Origin: Nephrocerus scutellatus
Lineage: Eukaryota; Arthropoda; Insecta; Diptera; Pipunculidae
Assembly: GCA_947095585.1 (NCBI GenBank)
Contig: OX352764.1
Location: 69,769,536-69,833,535, forward strand
DNA: 64,000 bases
Direction of reading: 5' to 3'
The translations under genes were made by a program, and so were the position numbers. Each line of letters starts with the position of its first letter. Positions within the stretch are counted from its first letter, which is position 1. Below are positions 44,215 to 54,679 of the stretch, piece after piece. Under the pieces are notes generated by a model. The model did not search any database and was not told the origin of the DNA. It was given only the letters and a program-made list of their open reading frames with translations.

Positions 44215-45003
44215 TATGTATTTACAAACGCAAAATTATTCTAACAATCAAAATTTAATATGTGTTACAAAAGCAGAATGAAATTTAACAACCCAGTTTT
44301 AATATTGTGTGAAATAAGTTTTCTAGATGAATTTTTGGCTACTGATCTTGCTGCCGGTTTGTATGACGACGACTGCTGCAGTTGATGGTTTTACAACGAC
44401 TCGCCAACCACCACCAACTTGAATGTGAGGAAAACTCCTCACCACCAGTCCCACACGTTCCACAACCGCAATCTCCCCAAGACCTTGTACCAGGTCATTG
44501 CTTTCCATAGCTCGTTCAGTAGGTATGTCCGCCAAGAATACCGATGACGGTTGCAACAATGTAAATTTTGTCCATGTCGACGAATTCTAATTCATTTCGT
44601 CGTTGTGGTCCCCTCTTTTAAAGATAAACAAATAGGGCAACGAGCGAAGATGAAATCTGATCAGTTCTTTGTGCTATACGTAGTTACAAAGTGACTACGC
44701 AGCAAAACTGACCAGAATTTTACTGCCTGCAACAACGTTGTGCTTCGCATAGCGGCAACGCGATCGTCTAGCACAATTGACTCACGGCATATCATATTGT
44801 TGTGTTAAAGAGTTGCAGCACACAGCGACGCAGCACAATCAAACAAATATACGAGTATTTGATTCTTCTTTTTGACGATGTCTCATGCTATTAAACTGAG
44901 ATATGGGACTGGTTGACTGCGGCGATTTGATGTTGTTTTTTTTCTTCTTTTTATCCAGCGGTGTTGGATGGTGACCAAAATTTTCATGTTGAAAATCGCA
45001 ACA
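44215..45003 (-). repeat. BEL/Pao 5' LTR, piece right of the Gypsy
   Basis: It matches 32200-33000 with few changes: for example AACCCAG for AACCAAG, and a missing 12-bp ATGATTCATGGG near 44960. It ends GAAAATCGCAACA directly before the ACTGG target duplication. Confidence 0.93.
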
Positions 45004-45008
45004 ACTGG

Positions 45009-45080
45009 TATTGTCTTATATATCAGTAGCTTGGATGTTAATGCTAAGTTCCTGGAGAGTCTTGACAGACTTTAGTAGGC
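45009..45080 (-). pseudogene. RTE-type LINE fragment continued beyond BEL
   Basis: Read on the minus strand this short segment encodes KLLIYKTI and then, across the ACTGG target, PVLTYGSETW at 32086-32050. It therefore belongs to the same RTE remnant as 31655-32086. It marks the right limit of the nested insertion. Confidence 0.8.
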
Positions 45081-45194
45081 TTTGTTGACTTTAAGCAACC
45101 GTGCGCGTATTACTGATTCCATGCTATTATCAGATGCCACAGTATTATTTACAAACAGATATTTAACAGGTATTTGTATTATATTAGATACTAG

Positions 45195-45690
45195 CTTTTC
45201 CCGGGCACTCCGCCACCCGCACACATGAATCCCCGCCACCTCGATCGTATTCGCGTTATATGGTTTACCGAGATTCCGTAAAAGTTTCAGCTTAATCGGC
45301 TGTCTAGTTTGTGAGGTTTAGTGTCGTATTACAAACCAACAGATATTCATTTTTATATGCATATATATATATAGGTTAAAGTACGTACAAAGCAACGCAG
45401 CACATAGCACAAAGTTGTTATGATTCCGATATAGGCGTAATGTTCGTACAAAACCGAAGACATAAAGCAGCGCAGCGAACAGTGCAGCACACACTACACA
45501 GTCATTATAATGCGCGAAAGTTTTTAGTCGGCACGAATGACCCTTTTATTTAAACGGGATAATATATATGTTCAAGCAAAGAGTCCATTCTAAATATTGG
45601 TGAAAAAATTTTTTAAATCGGTCCAGTAGTTTCAAAGATTACCTCCTATACACAAACTAACAGTACCTCTTTATAATATTAGTATAGATA
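45195..45690 (+). repeat. Non-autonomous repeat with ACTAGCTTTTCCC end
   Basis: The left limit ACTAGCTTTTCCCGGGCACT and right limit TATAATATTAGTATAGATA resemble the ends of LINE-related or SINE-like repeats common in insects. The interior holds a stretch of about 50 bases (ACCGAGATTCCGTAAAAGTT) and a TATATA run but no reading frame. Identification rests on the ends only. Confidence 0.5.
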
Positions 45691-45842
45691 GTATAGATTT
45701 GAATTAACGAATTGTTATGAAATTCAGACTATCTCAAGAGGTTGATATGGATTTCGCAAATAACAACACACAAACTTCTCATAATAACTTTGTTGAAACA
45801 AATTTAAGGGGTTCACAAAGTTACGCTATTATGCATTTATTT

Positions 45843-47520
45843 TTAAATACTCTATATTAACTTCGCGTACCCGTGTGTTTGAGGGTTTGTTTGTCGTGGA
45901 ATCTTGCGATCAATTTTTAACCCACTTCCCAAAGTCATATTTCATTGAATTTTTGAACACATGCATATCTCCGATGACAACACTATCTATTAAAATTTGG
46001 GGCCGGTTGGAGCCCATACAAATATTTTACAAATTTACCCGATTATCTTAAAATTTTTATGCATGTGTATCCCCGATGCACAACACTTTTTATAAAAATT
46101 TTGGGGACCCCAGGCCCCGGGCCCGGGATCGTGAGGCCCTATAATTTTTTTTTTTAAAAATTAACCCGATTTTCTTCAAATTTTATACACATGTGTATCA
46201 CCGATGGACAAAACTTTTTGCAAAAATTTTGGAGACCCGGGCCCCGGGATCATGGGGTCATATACAGACACCGGGGTCGTGGGTCCTCATACAAATTTAA
46301 AATACAAATTAATCCAATTTTCTTAAAATTTTATACACATGTGTATCTCCGACGAACAACACTTTTTCTAAAAGTTTCGGACACCCCGGGTCGGGGCCTT
46401 ATATAATTTTTTAAAAAAAATTAACCCGATTTTCTTCAAATTTTATACACATGTGTATCCCCGATAGACAACACTTTTTGTACAAATTTTGGAGACCCCG
46501 GGCCCTAGGATCATGGAGCCCTATACAGACGCCGGGGTCGTGGGGCCTCATACAAATTTAAAATAAAAATGAACCCGCTTTCTTAAAATTTTATACGCAT
46601 GTGTATATCCGATGGACAACTCTTTTTGTAAAAATTTTGAGGACCCCGGATTCATGAGACACCATACAAATTTTTAAAATAATTAAACAGATTTTCTTAA
46701 AATTTTATATACATGTGTATCTCCGATGGACAACAATTTTTGTAAAAATTTTGGAGACCCCGGGCCCCGGAGTCGTGAGCCCCAATACAAAATTTTTAAA
46801 AAATTAACCCGATTTTCTTTTAATTTTATACACATGTTTATCTCCAATGTACAACACTTTTTGTAAAAATTTCAGGCCCTGAGACCCGAGTGGTACCCCA
46901 TGTACATTTTTTAAATTCCCTATATTAAGTTCGCGTGCCCGTGACTGGCTGGCTGATGGGCAGAATCTTGTGATAAATTTTTAACACACTTCCTAAAGCC
47001 CAATTTTTTTCAAACTTTGCACACTTGTGTATTTCCCATGACAATACTTTTTATTAAAATATGGGCACCTCGGGCCTCGGGGTCAGGGGGCTCCCATACA
47101 ATTTTTTTAAAAAATTTACCCGATTTTCTTCAAATTTTATACGCATGTATATCTTCCAGGGACAACACTTTCTGTAAAAATTTGAAAGTGATCGGGCCCC
47201 TGGGTCGGGGGGCACCCAAACAAAATTTATGAAAAAACTACCCGATTTTCTTCAAATTTTATATGGATGTGTATCTCCGATGGACAATACTTTTTGTAAA
47301 AATTCGGAAGTGTAATGGCCCCGGGGTCGGGGGCTCTTTAACAAAAATTTTAAAAAATTTACCCGATTTTATTCAAACTGCACATTGCGTATTCCCGATT
47401 AGAGAATTTACACGAAAAATTTTATTTTTTATGGGTTTTATTAAAAATTAGCTCGATTTCCTTCAAATCTTAGAGAATTTACATAAAAAATTTTAATTTT
47501 TATGGGTTGTTTTTTTTTAA
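45843..47520 (+). repeat. Repeat family A, large tandem copy
   Basis: Two heads (CTCTATATTAACTTCGCGTA at 45850 and CCTATATTAAGTTCGCGTGC at 46917) begin two copies in tandem. Together they hold about ten monomers with cores such as ATACACATGTGTATC. Core spacings in the first copy run about 148, 112, 148, 115 and 121 bases. The 148+112 pair forms a 260-base higher-order unit with a GACGCCGGGGTCGTGGGG insert. Two tails occur near 47398-47445 and 47475-47515. No coding content. Confidence 0.85.
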
Positions 47521-47654
47521 TTATTACATTTATTCACATAGGTGGTAGCTCTATCTACCGTCGCGTAGTTTGGTAAAATTCTAAATAGTAAATAACTTAC
47601 TGCGAGGAAATATTGGTTATTTATGCTTAATCAACCGCCTTGGACAGCAAAATA

Positions 47655-48335
47655 AAATGGGGAAAAAACAATCAAGTAGAATTTAACGCTTCCAAAACTC
47701 ATTATCCATGAATGGCACTTGCATCGAGGAAACCGAAAAACATGCAATTCTCTGTATGTGCGTTAACGACAAGCTTCCTAGGAATGGCCACATTATTACC
47801 GTCAGCAAAAATTCGGTGTTTCGGCTAAATGTTTCGGTTTTCTAACCCGGTGCAACAATTCCTTCACTCCCTATGATATGGCTACTATCTACAAGGCTTT
47901 TATTCGCTTTAGTATATTTGTCATATCTGGTCTGGTGTAATCAATAGATTCGCTTGAACACCGCAGGAACGTTTCCTGGTCGTCACTGTTTTATCGCTTC
48001 TTCCACCAGCCGTTCTCAGGAGAAATAGCCAGTTGCATACCACCTCTCCTTGAATTCAACCGCAATACTCGTGGCAATCTAAATGCTCAACAGTTCACCC
48101 TAAAGCCCGTCTTCGAACAGTTAAGTTCAGAGATTATTTCTTCAGCCGTACAACTCGTATGTGAAATACTCTTCCAAGCTCTGTCTTCCCACATCGCTAT
48201 CGCTATGATCCACAGCCATTAAAATCACAATTTCATAGACAACTTCTCTTTTCTCCTCCTTTTCCATCAAAGCTGTGCATATTGCCGAGCTTTATAGGTG
48301 CGCGAACCCCTTTACGCGTGCGCAAAATTAAAAAA
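47655..48335 (+). mobile_element. LINE 3' end, plus-strand copy
   Basis: This is the plus-strand counterpart of 12170-11390: shared order includes AGTAGAATTTAACGCTTCCA, ATGAATGGCACTTGCATCGA, GTTAACGACAAGCTTC, CACCGCAGGAACGT and GCGCACCTTTT-like GCGTGCGCAAAATT at the end. It carries only the last part of RT and the 3' untranslated region, a 5'-truncated insertion. The frame is broken. Confidence 0.85.
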
Positions 48336-48965
48336 AAATTCGAATATCCGTATACATAATAACTATTAAGTGGCGTTACAACCTTAGTACTTAGTAGGTT
48401 CGATCAACTGACTTAAAATTGTTATATCTATAAATAGGTTGTATAATAATTGTCTAATGTCGTTTTTTTTGTTTAGAAATCTGCGCTCGAGCTCAGATGT
48501 TTTCTCGGCAATTCGAACACGAACAAGGCGAGAATATTTTGGTTACTGTTTTGTTGCCTGTGTTGTTGTTGTGGTTAATGAAAAGAGGGGTAAATCTCCC
48601 AAAATATACATATCTGTTGGAGGTTGTTGTTGGAGTGTTGTTATCGGAGAACACACTCGTTCAAAATTTGAAGAAAATCTAGTTAATTTTTAAAAAATTT
48701 ATATGGGCGCCCCTCGGCCCGATCACTAACAAGTTTTTATAAAAAGTGTTGTCATCGGAGATACATACACATGTGAATGAAATTTAAAGAAAATTACGGT
48801 TATTTTTAAAAAATGTATATGGGCGCCACTCGGCCTTGGGTCCCGATAACTACCAAATTTTTACAAAAAGTGTTTTTGACGGAGATACACATGTGTGAAC
48901 AATTTGAAGAAAATCGGTCCAAAAAGGTCCAAATTTTAATAGAAATTGGTGTCATCGGGATACAC
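48336..48965 (-). repeat. Repeat mosaic with family A monomers
   Basis: 48475-48655 (AGAAATCTGCGCTCGAGCTC ... AAATCTCCCAAAATATACAT) recurs at 56585-56700 next to a family A tail. 48660-48965 holds three minus-orientation family A monomers with GAGATACACATGTG cores and GGGCGCC blocks. The 61- and 84-codon frames here are read-throughs. Confidence 0.6.
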
Positions 48966-49306
48966 ATGTATTTCTTGCATTTGTATTTCTAAATTTAAGT
49001 ACCTACGTAATTTTTTTCACTGCTCCCTCTATAAACAATCTACAAAAACTGAACAGAGGTCTCTCAGAATAGAAAAACGGTATCTTAAAATATTGTATGG
49101 ATTGTGGTTTTATGAAAAAAACGAACTTTTAACTTTTTGTAGAAAAAACAAAATCAAGTGAGCAACATTTAGAAAAACTTATTAAAAGTTAATAAGCATT
49201 GATGACTTAAAAATAAAGAGCTTTTAGTATTCAAAACCTTTAGCACTACACAAGTGCAGTCTACTTATGTCTACGATTAGTTTAAAAGTTATATTCACGG
49301 GGTAAA

Positions 49307-50390
49307 ATGGCTCTTCAATGGGGTATCGCTGGGGTTTCAAAAATATCGCAAGATTTTTGTGCTGCACTACGTTCAAACTTAACTAATACTGAGCATTCAA
49401 TAGTTGCAATTGGAAGTAGATCCAAAGTTATGGCTGAAACATTTGCCGAAAATTATTGCATAGATCATGCTTATGGGTCTTATGAAGATTTAGCAAAAGA
49501 CGTTAATGTTGAAGTTGTATACATTGCAGTGTTAAATCCTATGCATTATGACGTTTGTAAACTAATGATTGGGCATGAAAAACATGTGGTTTGTGAGAAA
49601 CCATTCTGTATGAATTATCTACAGGCAAAAGAGATTCTGACAATCGCAAAACGGAAAAAAGTTTTCATCATGGAAGGTTTATGGTCGCGATTTTTTCCGG
49701 TTTATCGTCATCTGTCCCGTTTAATCGATATGGAAAGCATTGGAGACATAAAGGAAATTTATGTTAAGCATGGCTTTCACGGAACTTCAAGTGAAAGAAT
49801 TATTCGAAAGGATATGGGTGGTGGAATTGTTTTGGATATTGGTGTATATGCGATTCAGTTCATTTTGTTCGTTTTTCGTGAGAAACCGAAAACTATTAAG
49901 GCTACCGGAAAGATAAACGCCGACGGTGTTGATTTACAATTCGAAGCTGAAATGACGTTTTCTGGTGGACGAGCAGCTAAAATATTTTGTTCCGGTCTTG
50001 AAGAATTAGAAAATCAGGCAACAATTATATCAAACAAGGGCCCAATTTGTGTAAATATTTAATTAATGCTAGTTTGAAGAACTTATTGTTTAGCTCAAAC
50101 GCCAATTTATGTTTTTAAATAAATTTGTACAGATACCAGAATATTGGTGTCCAACAAAACTTATCACCACAAACCGCATACGCAACTGGCCTCTAATTGA
50201 CTCTGACGTCCCATTGCATTACACAAACAGTCTAGGTTTAAAATACGAAGCCGATGAAGTGCTTAAATCCATACGATCCGGAAAATTATTCTCTGATATT
50301 GTGCCGCCTGAAGAAACACTGCTAATTGCCCTGATTCAAGATGAAATTCGAAAACAAATTGGAGTGCGCTACGTGTGTGATAAGATCTAG
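49307..50390 (+). CDS. DHDH: Dihydrodiol dehydrogenase-like NAD(P) oxidoreductase
   Basis: Exons 49307-50050 and 50133-50390 join in phase across an 82-bp GT-AG intron (GTAAATATT ... TTTGTACAG) to a 333-residue protein, the usual length for trans-1,2-dihydrobenzene-1,2-diol dehydrogenases of the Gfo/Idh/MocA family. The N-terminal Rossmann fold starts WGIAGVSKISQDF. The catalytic-lysine motif is EKPFCMN (C-EKP), and the substrate-side motifs are MEGLWSRFFP and DMGGGIVLDIGVYAIQ. The expected NAD(P)-dependent reaction oxidises dihydrodiols or reduces dicarbonyls in the cytosol; the true insect substrate is unknown. The gene is intact and single, flanked by repeats on both sides. Reading without splicing would give a false early stop at 50060. 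Fly relatives are of the CG3609 type. Confidence 0.93.
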
Positions 50391-50483
50391 CATCGTTGCT
50401 CCTTAAGTATTTTACATTATCTGTAACAAAAAGGTTAAACTTTTGATAATCTTTTGATGTGTAATTTCATTATATATTGCATT

Positions 50484-50489
50484 AATAAA
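50484..50489 (+). terminator. Polyadenylation signal AATAAA of DHDH-like gene
   Basis: The hexamer lies 94 bases after the stop codon in AT-rich sequence, the first canonical signal downstream. It gives a short, typical 3' untranslated region. Confidence 0.6.
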
Positions 50490-50499
50490 GAAAATTTAA

Positions 50500-51540
50500 A
50501 TATTTGCATATTATTTATGGTTGGCGGTTTCGTAATCACTAAATCACTTGGATGCGTACTGATATCGTAATCACTTGGATGTGTGGTTTAATAATAAATA
50601 TTCGTACTGTTTTAAATTTTGAGCAAGATTGAATGATTCAATTCAACGAAATTCCTTTTAAATCTGATAGTTTCAGTGGTTATAGCTGTATGTATTTTGT
50701 TTGCACCTCTACAACAACAAATGGATTGGAATTAAATAACAAAAAAAATGAACATATTTAGTTCTAAAACTTAACACCAGTAGCATAATTGTTGGAGACA
50801 AGTTAATTCCAAAATAGATCTGTCTAAATTTTTCTCTAGAAAATACAGCATATATGTAAGTTTAAACTTGACATTTTGGGATAATGTGATCATAGGTATG
50901 GTATAAGAAAAAAACGAAAAAAAACTATTCTGTTATAAGAATACAACTCCAAAATCTTCGGTCAAGGTTAAAGTTTACTCATGTGAATATGAAAGAAGAC
51001 GGCTAGCGATCAGCATAATAGAAATGCACGTAACGAATCTATTCTGACTGGTGGCAGCGATGAAACCTCCACGTTGTGGCCGCCGGAATTTTTCTATCAA
51101 CAAAATAAACATGAACGATCGGGAAGTTCCTTTAAAATAAGCCTGGTGCGGTTCTAATAACCTCGCCCGTTAAAACACCAATTAGGAAACCGGAAACGAA
51201 AACGGCTAAACGATGTATGAAATTTCTCATGGAACCCTCACTGTACAGATATCAAGCTGCACAACAGCGATCCAATAATATGTCCAAATGTAGCGATGAA
51301 ACAGCAATGGTGTCAGAATATTACACATATTAAAGCTGCCATGAAAACCACTGTTATCGGCTTTAAAGCAGTAAATGAACGGATACATAGTCCTTATAAA
51401 CGTTGCCTGTCCTAAGTATGGTATAAAAGAGCAGGCTGTGTCGGATACACGACCGTGGGTTTTGAGCGTGACAACGTCTGCCCGGGACGTAAGAAAAGAA
51501 AACAAATACCTGGGACGGCTACACGAACGGACATCTCAAA
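50500..51540. other. Gene-free stretch
   Basis: No gene is recognised. 50990-51535 is less AT-rich than its surroundings and has broken open frames on both strands, so it may be an old transposon of unknown type. A 20-base word CGTAATCACTTGGATG is partly duplicated at 50531-50582. Confidence 0.35.
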
Positions 51541-51542
51541 AT

Positions 51543-51965
51543 GGCATTGTTCCCAAAATTTCAGACCCCAGTGACCATATAACAGAATATCCATAAGAAC
51601 AAGTCTTATAGTCGCATATTAGTCCTACATACCGAATTTCACACGAATACCTTGCGAAATTGCTTGGTTCCCAAAATTCCAGACCTTATTGGCCATATCC
51701 CAGAATTTCCATAGGAACAAGTCTTATTTTCGAATCTTAGTTCTACGTATCGAATTTCATACGAATCGCTTAAAAATTGCTTGGTTCCCAAAATTCCTGA
51801 CCCTATTGGCCAGATCCCAGAATTTCCATAGGAACAAGTCTTATATTCGGAACTTAGTCCTACATTCCGAATTTCATACGAATCGCTTGAGAAATTGCTT
51901 GGCTCCCAAAATTCCAGAAACTATCCATATCCCAGAATTTCCATAGGAACAAGTATTATAGTCGT
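51543..51965 (+). repeat. 117-118 bp tandem repeat (about 3.6 copies)
   Basis: GTTCCCAAAATT-type words recur at 51548, 51666, 51783 and 51901, a period of 117-118 bases. Each unit contains CAGAATTTCCATAGGAACAA, a TTAGTCCTACAT block and CGAATTTCATACGAAT. The first unit is the most diverged. No protein sense. Confidence 0.92.
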
Positions 51966-52076
51966 ATCTTAGCATCACAATGGACATATAAGTGTGACTT
52001 AACATTGAACACTTAACATGAGACATAACATTGGAAACTTAACATGGGACATAAGATTGGATATGATAGGAATATG

Positions 52077-52925
52077 GAACATTTAACATTTTACTTTTTG
52101 AACATGTACCCCTTAAACATGGCGTTGTCACGTCAAACATCATTTTGGCGGATATGAACGCAAAAATGGGTAGGGAGCCAGTATTCAGGCAGTTCTTTGT
52201 CACCTATAGTTTGTACGGGAACACTAATGGCAATGGACAGCGAGTCATAGAGATAGCAGCAAGCAATAATTTGGTCGTTGCGAGTACAAGGTACCGAGGT
52301 GCCAAGCTCGACTCGGACCACTATCTTCTTGGTATGTGCTCCGAGCGCAAATTGCATCATCACGAAAGACAGTATCCGCGAATCAGATTCTAGTCAACAC
52401 GGCTGACCTTTGAAAAGAAGAGAACAGAAAGAATTATGGTCAAGCCATATGACTTGCCCTAAATTTCAATTGAATTCAATTCAGTTCAAGGGTAAGTTCC
52501 AAGGCTAAGGCGCTCGCGCTGGACCAATGCTATATGCCAAGTAAAAATATTCGCATCACTATCAAGCACATCCAACATCTATAAAAGCTCTAAAATAGGG
52601 ATGGACTAGCCTGTGATACGAGATTCTGATGAAACGTAGAAAGAAAGTCTATCCAAATACCGGTTTGCGCAGACGATATTTAAATCGTTGGTAGAAACAC
52701 AAGAGCTGTAAGCGGCTCGAAATCTGGGACTTCACATAAAGTATACCCAGTGTTTAGGGATACCAAACTGTATGATATCGGCACGAAATTCGGACATGTG
52801 AAGAGATGTTTTGCCAGAACCGGACCCGGTTGAAGAGGCAAATAGGATGATAACGAATATAAAAGTATCTATGTAAATAACCCATAAAGTCAATGTTCGA
52901 AAATTTCCAGATTTGACCAATTTTT
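52077..52925 (+). repeat. 0.85-kb direct duplication, copy 1 (RTE-LINE fragment)
   Basis: The segment GAACATTTAACATT ... GATTTGACCAATTT is repeated at 53040-53889 with about a dozen differences. Its content is a collapsed RTE-type LINE: an endonuclease strip (DMNAKMGREPVFRQFF, VVASTRYRGAKLDSDHYLL), with the middle of the domain deleted. Further on comes an RT strip read as ADDI-stop-IVGRNTRAV. It contributes no working protein. Confidence 0.9.
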
Positions 52926-53039
52926 CAAATTTTATACGCATGTGTATCTCCGATGGACAACACTTTTAGTAAAAATTTGGAATTAATGGTGCCCAGGGGT
53001 CGGGGGCACCCATACAAATGTTATAAAAACAAAGTACCC
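52926..53039 (+). repeat. Repeat family A, single monomer between duplicates
   Basis: CAAATTTTATACGCATGTGT, CTCCGATGGACAACACTTTT and GGGGTCGGGGGCACCC form one complete plus-orientation monomer. It separates the two RTE-fragment copies. Family A sequence also resumes about 20 bases after copy 2, with a head at 53907, so the duplication may have arisen by exchange between family A units. Confidence 0.8.
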
Positions 53040-53889
53040 GAACATTTAACATTTTACTTTTTGAACATGTACCCCTTAAACATGGCGTTGTCACGTCAAA
53101 CATCATTTTGGCGGATATGAACGCAAAAATGGGTAGTGAGCCAGTATTCAGGCAGTTCTTTGTCACCTATAGTTTGTACGGGAACACTAATGACAATGGA
53201 CAGCGAGTCATAGAGATAGCAGCAAGCAATAATTTGGTCGTTGCGACTACAAGGTACCGAGGTGCCAAGCTCGACTCGGACCACTATCTCCTTAGTATGG
53301 GCTCCGAGCGCAAATTGCATCATCACGAAAGACAGTATCCGCGAATCAGATTCTAGTCAACACGGCTGACCTTCGAAAAGAAGAGATCAGAAAGAATTAT
53401 GGTCAAGCCATATGACTTGCCCTAAATTTCAATTGAATTCAATTCAGTTCAAGGGTAAGTTCCAAGGCTAAGGCGCCCGCGCTGGACCAATGCTATATGC
53501 CAAGTAAAAATATTCGCATCACTATCAAGCACATCCAACATCTATAAAAGCTCTAAAATAGGGATGGACTAGCCTGTGATACGAGATTCTGATGAAACGT
53601 AGAAAGAAAGTCTATCCAAATACCGGTTTGCGCAGACGATATTTAAATCGTTGGTAGAAACACAAGAGCTGTAAGCGGCTCGAAATCTGGGACTGCACAT
53701 AAAGGATACCCAGTGTTTAGGGATACCAAACTGTATGATATCGGCACGAAATTCGGACATGTGAAGAGATGTTTTGCCAGAACCGGACCCCGGTTGAAGA
53801 GGCAAATAGGATGATAACGAATATAAAAGTATCTATGTAAATAACCCATAAAGTCAATGTTCGAAAATGTCCAGATTTGACCAATTTTC
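53040..53889 (+). repeat. 0.85-kb direct duplication, copy 2
   Basis: It repeats 52077-52925 at an offset of 963-964 bases. Differences counted by eye are around twelve over 850 bases, including one extra C near 53788. This indicates a recent tandem duplication of an already dead RTE fragment. Confidence 0.9.
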
Positions 53890-53904
53890 TGTTTGCTCAG
53901 TTTC

Positions 53905-54678
53905 TTTTTTTTTAATTCTCTATATTATCTATCTTCACTTGTCCGTGGCACGGCAGTCGGTCGTCTGTCGTGGAATCTTGCGATCAATGTTTAACCCACT
54001 TCCCAAAGACCGATTTTATAGAAATTTTGCACACATGTGTACTTCCGGAGAAAACGCTTTCTATTACTAATAATAATAATAATATTTGAGGCCCCTCGGG
54101 CCACGGGGTCAGGGGGCTTCCATACAAATATTTTACAAATTTTACTCGATTTTCTTCAAATTTTATACACATGTATATCTCCGATAAAAAACACCCCGGG
54201 CCCCAGGGTCATTGGTCCCCAAATTTTTTTTTTAAAAAAATTAACCCGATTTTTTTAAACTTTATATACGTGTGTATCTCCGATGGACAACACTTTTTGC
54301 AAAAATTTTGGTGGCCGGGGTTCGGGGGCCCCATAAAAAATTTTCAAAAAAAATAACCCGATTTTCTTCAAATTTTATACACCTGTGTATCTCCGAAGGA
54401 CAAAATTTTTTGTAAAGTTTTTGGAGTGAACGGGCCCTGAGGCCCGAAGGGTGCCCATATAAATGTTTTAAAAATTAGCTCGATTTTCTTCAAATTTTAA
54501 ACACTGATATTCAAAACTTTTTGTAAATTTGTTGGAGTGATAGGGTCCTGTGACCCGTGTGGTGTCCATGTAGATTTTTTAAAAATTAGCCTGATTTTCT
54601 TCAAATTTTAACACATACCCATCTCCTATTAGAGAATTTACATGAACAATTTTAATTTTTATGGGTTGTTTTTTTTTC
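53905..54678 (+). repeat. Repeat family A, complete plus-orientation copy
   Basis: The head (AATTCTCTATATTATCTATC, then TCACTTGTCCGTGG and CAGTCGGTCG) is followed by five or six monomers (TACACATGTATATCTCCGAT and variants). The tail is ATTAGAGAATTTACATGAAC ... ATGGGTTG plus T run. At about 770 bp it is the cleanest copy with both ends for defining the family. Confidence 0.85.
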
Positions 54679-54679
54679 G

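Larger units (their letters stand above)
32087..45003 (-). mobile_element. BEL/Pao LTR retrotransposon, with a Gypsy inserted in its 5' LTR
   Basis: A full-length minus-strand element is bounded by the 5-bp target duplication ACTGG (32082-32086 and 45004-45008). Its LTRs are at 32087-33000 (914 bp, 3' LTR) and 38696-38808 plus 44215-45003 (902 bp, 5' LTR); the latter has a 12-bp deletion near 44960. After the 5' LTR comes the primer-binding region TTTGGTCCTTCGAGCCGG. Gag, protease, RT, RNase H and integrase follow in BEL order. Several frameshifts make it non-autonomous. Without the 5.4-kb Gypsy it is about 7.5 kb. Confidence 0.95.

Noticed and set aside
46191..46406. Several 60-90 codon open frames in the 45.8-56.5 kb region
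   Set aside because: They are read-throughs of family A monomers; the same peptide words (HVYLRWTTLF, MCISDGQHF) recur with each monomer.
49307..50062. DHDH-like gene as a truncated pseudogene with stop at 50060
   Set aside because: An 82-bp GT-AG intron removes the stop and joins the second exon in frame, giving a full-length 333-residue protein.
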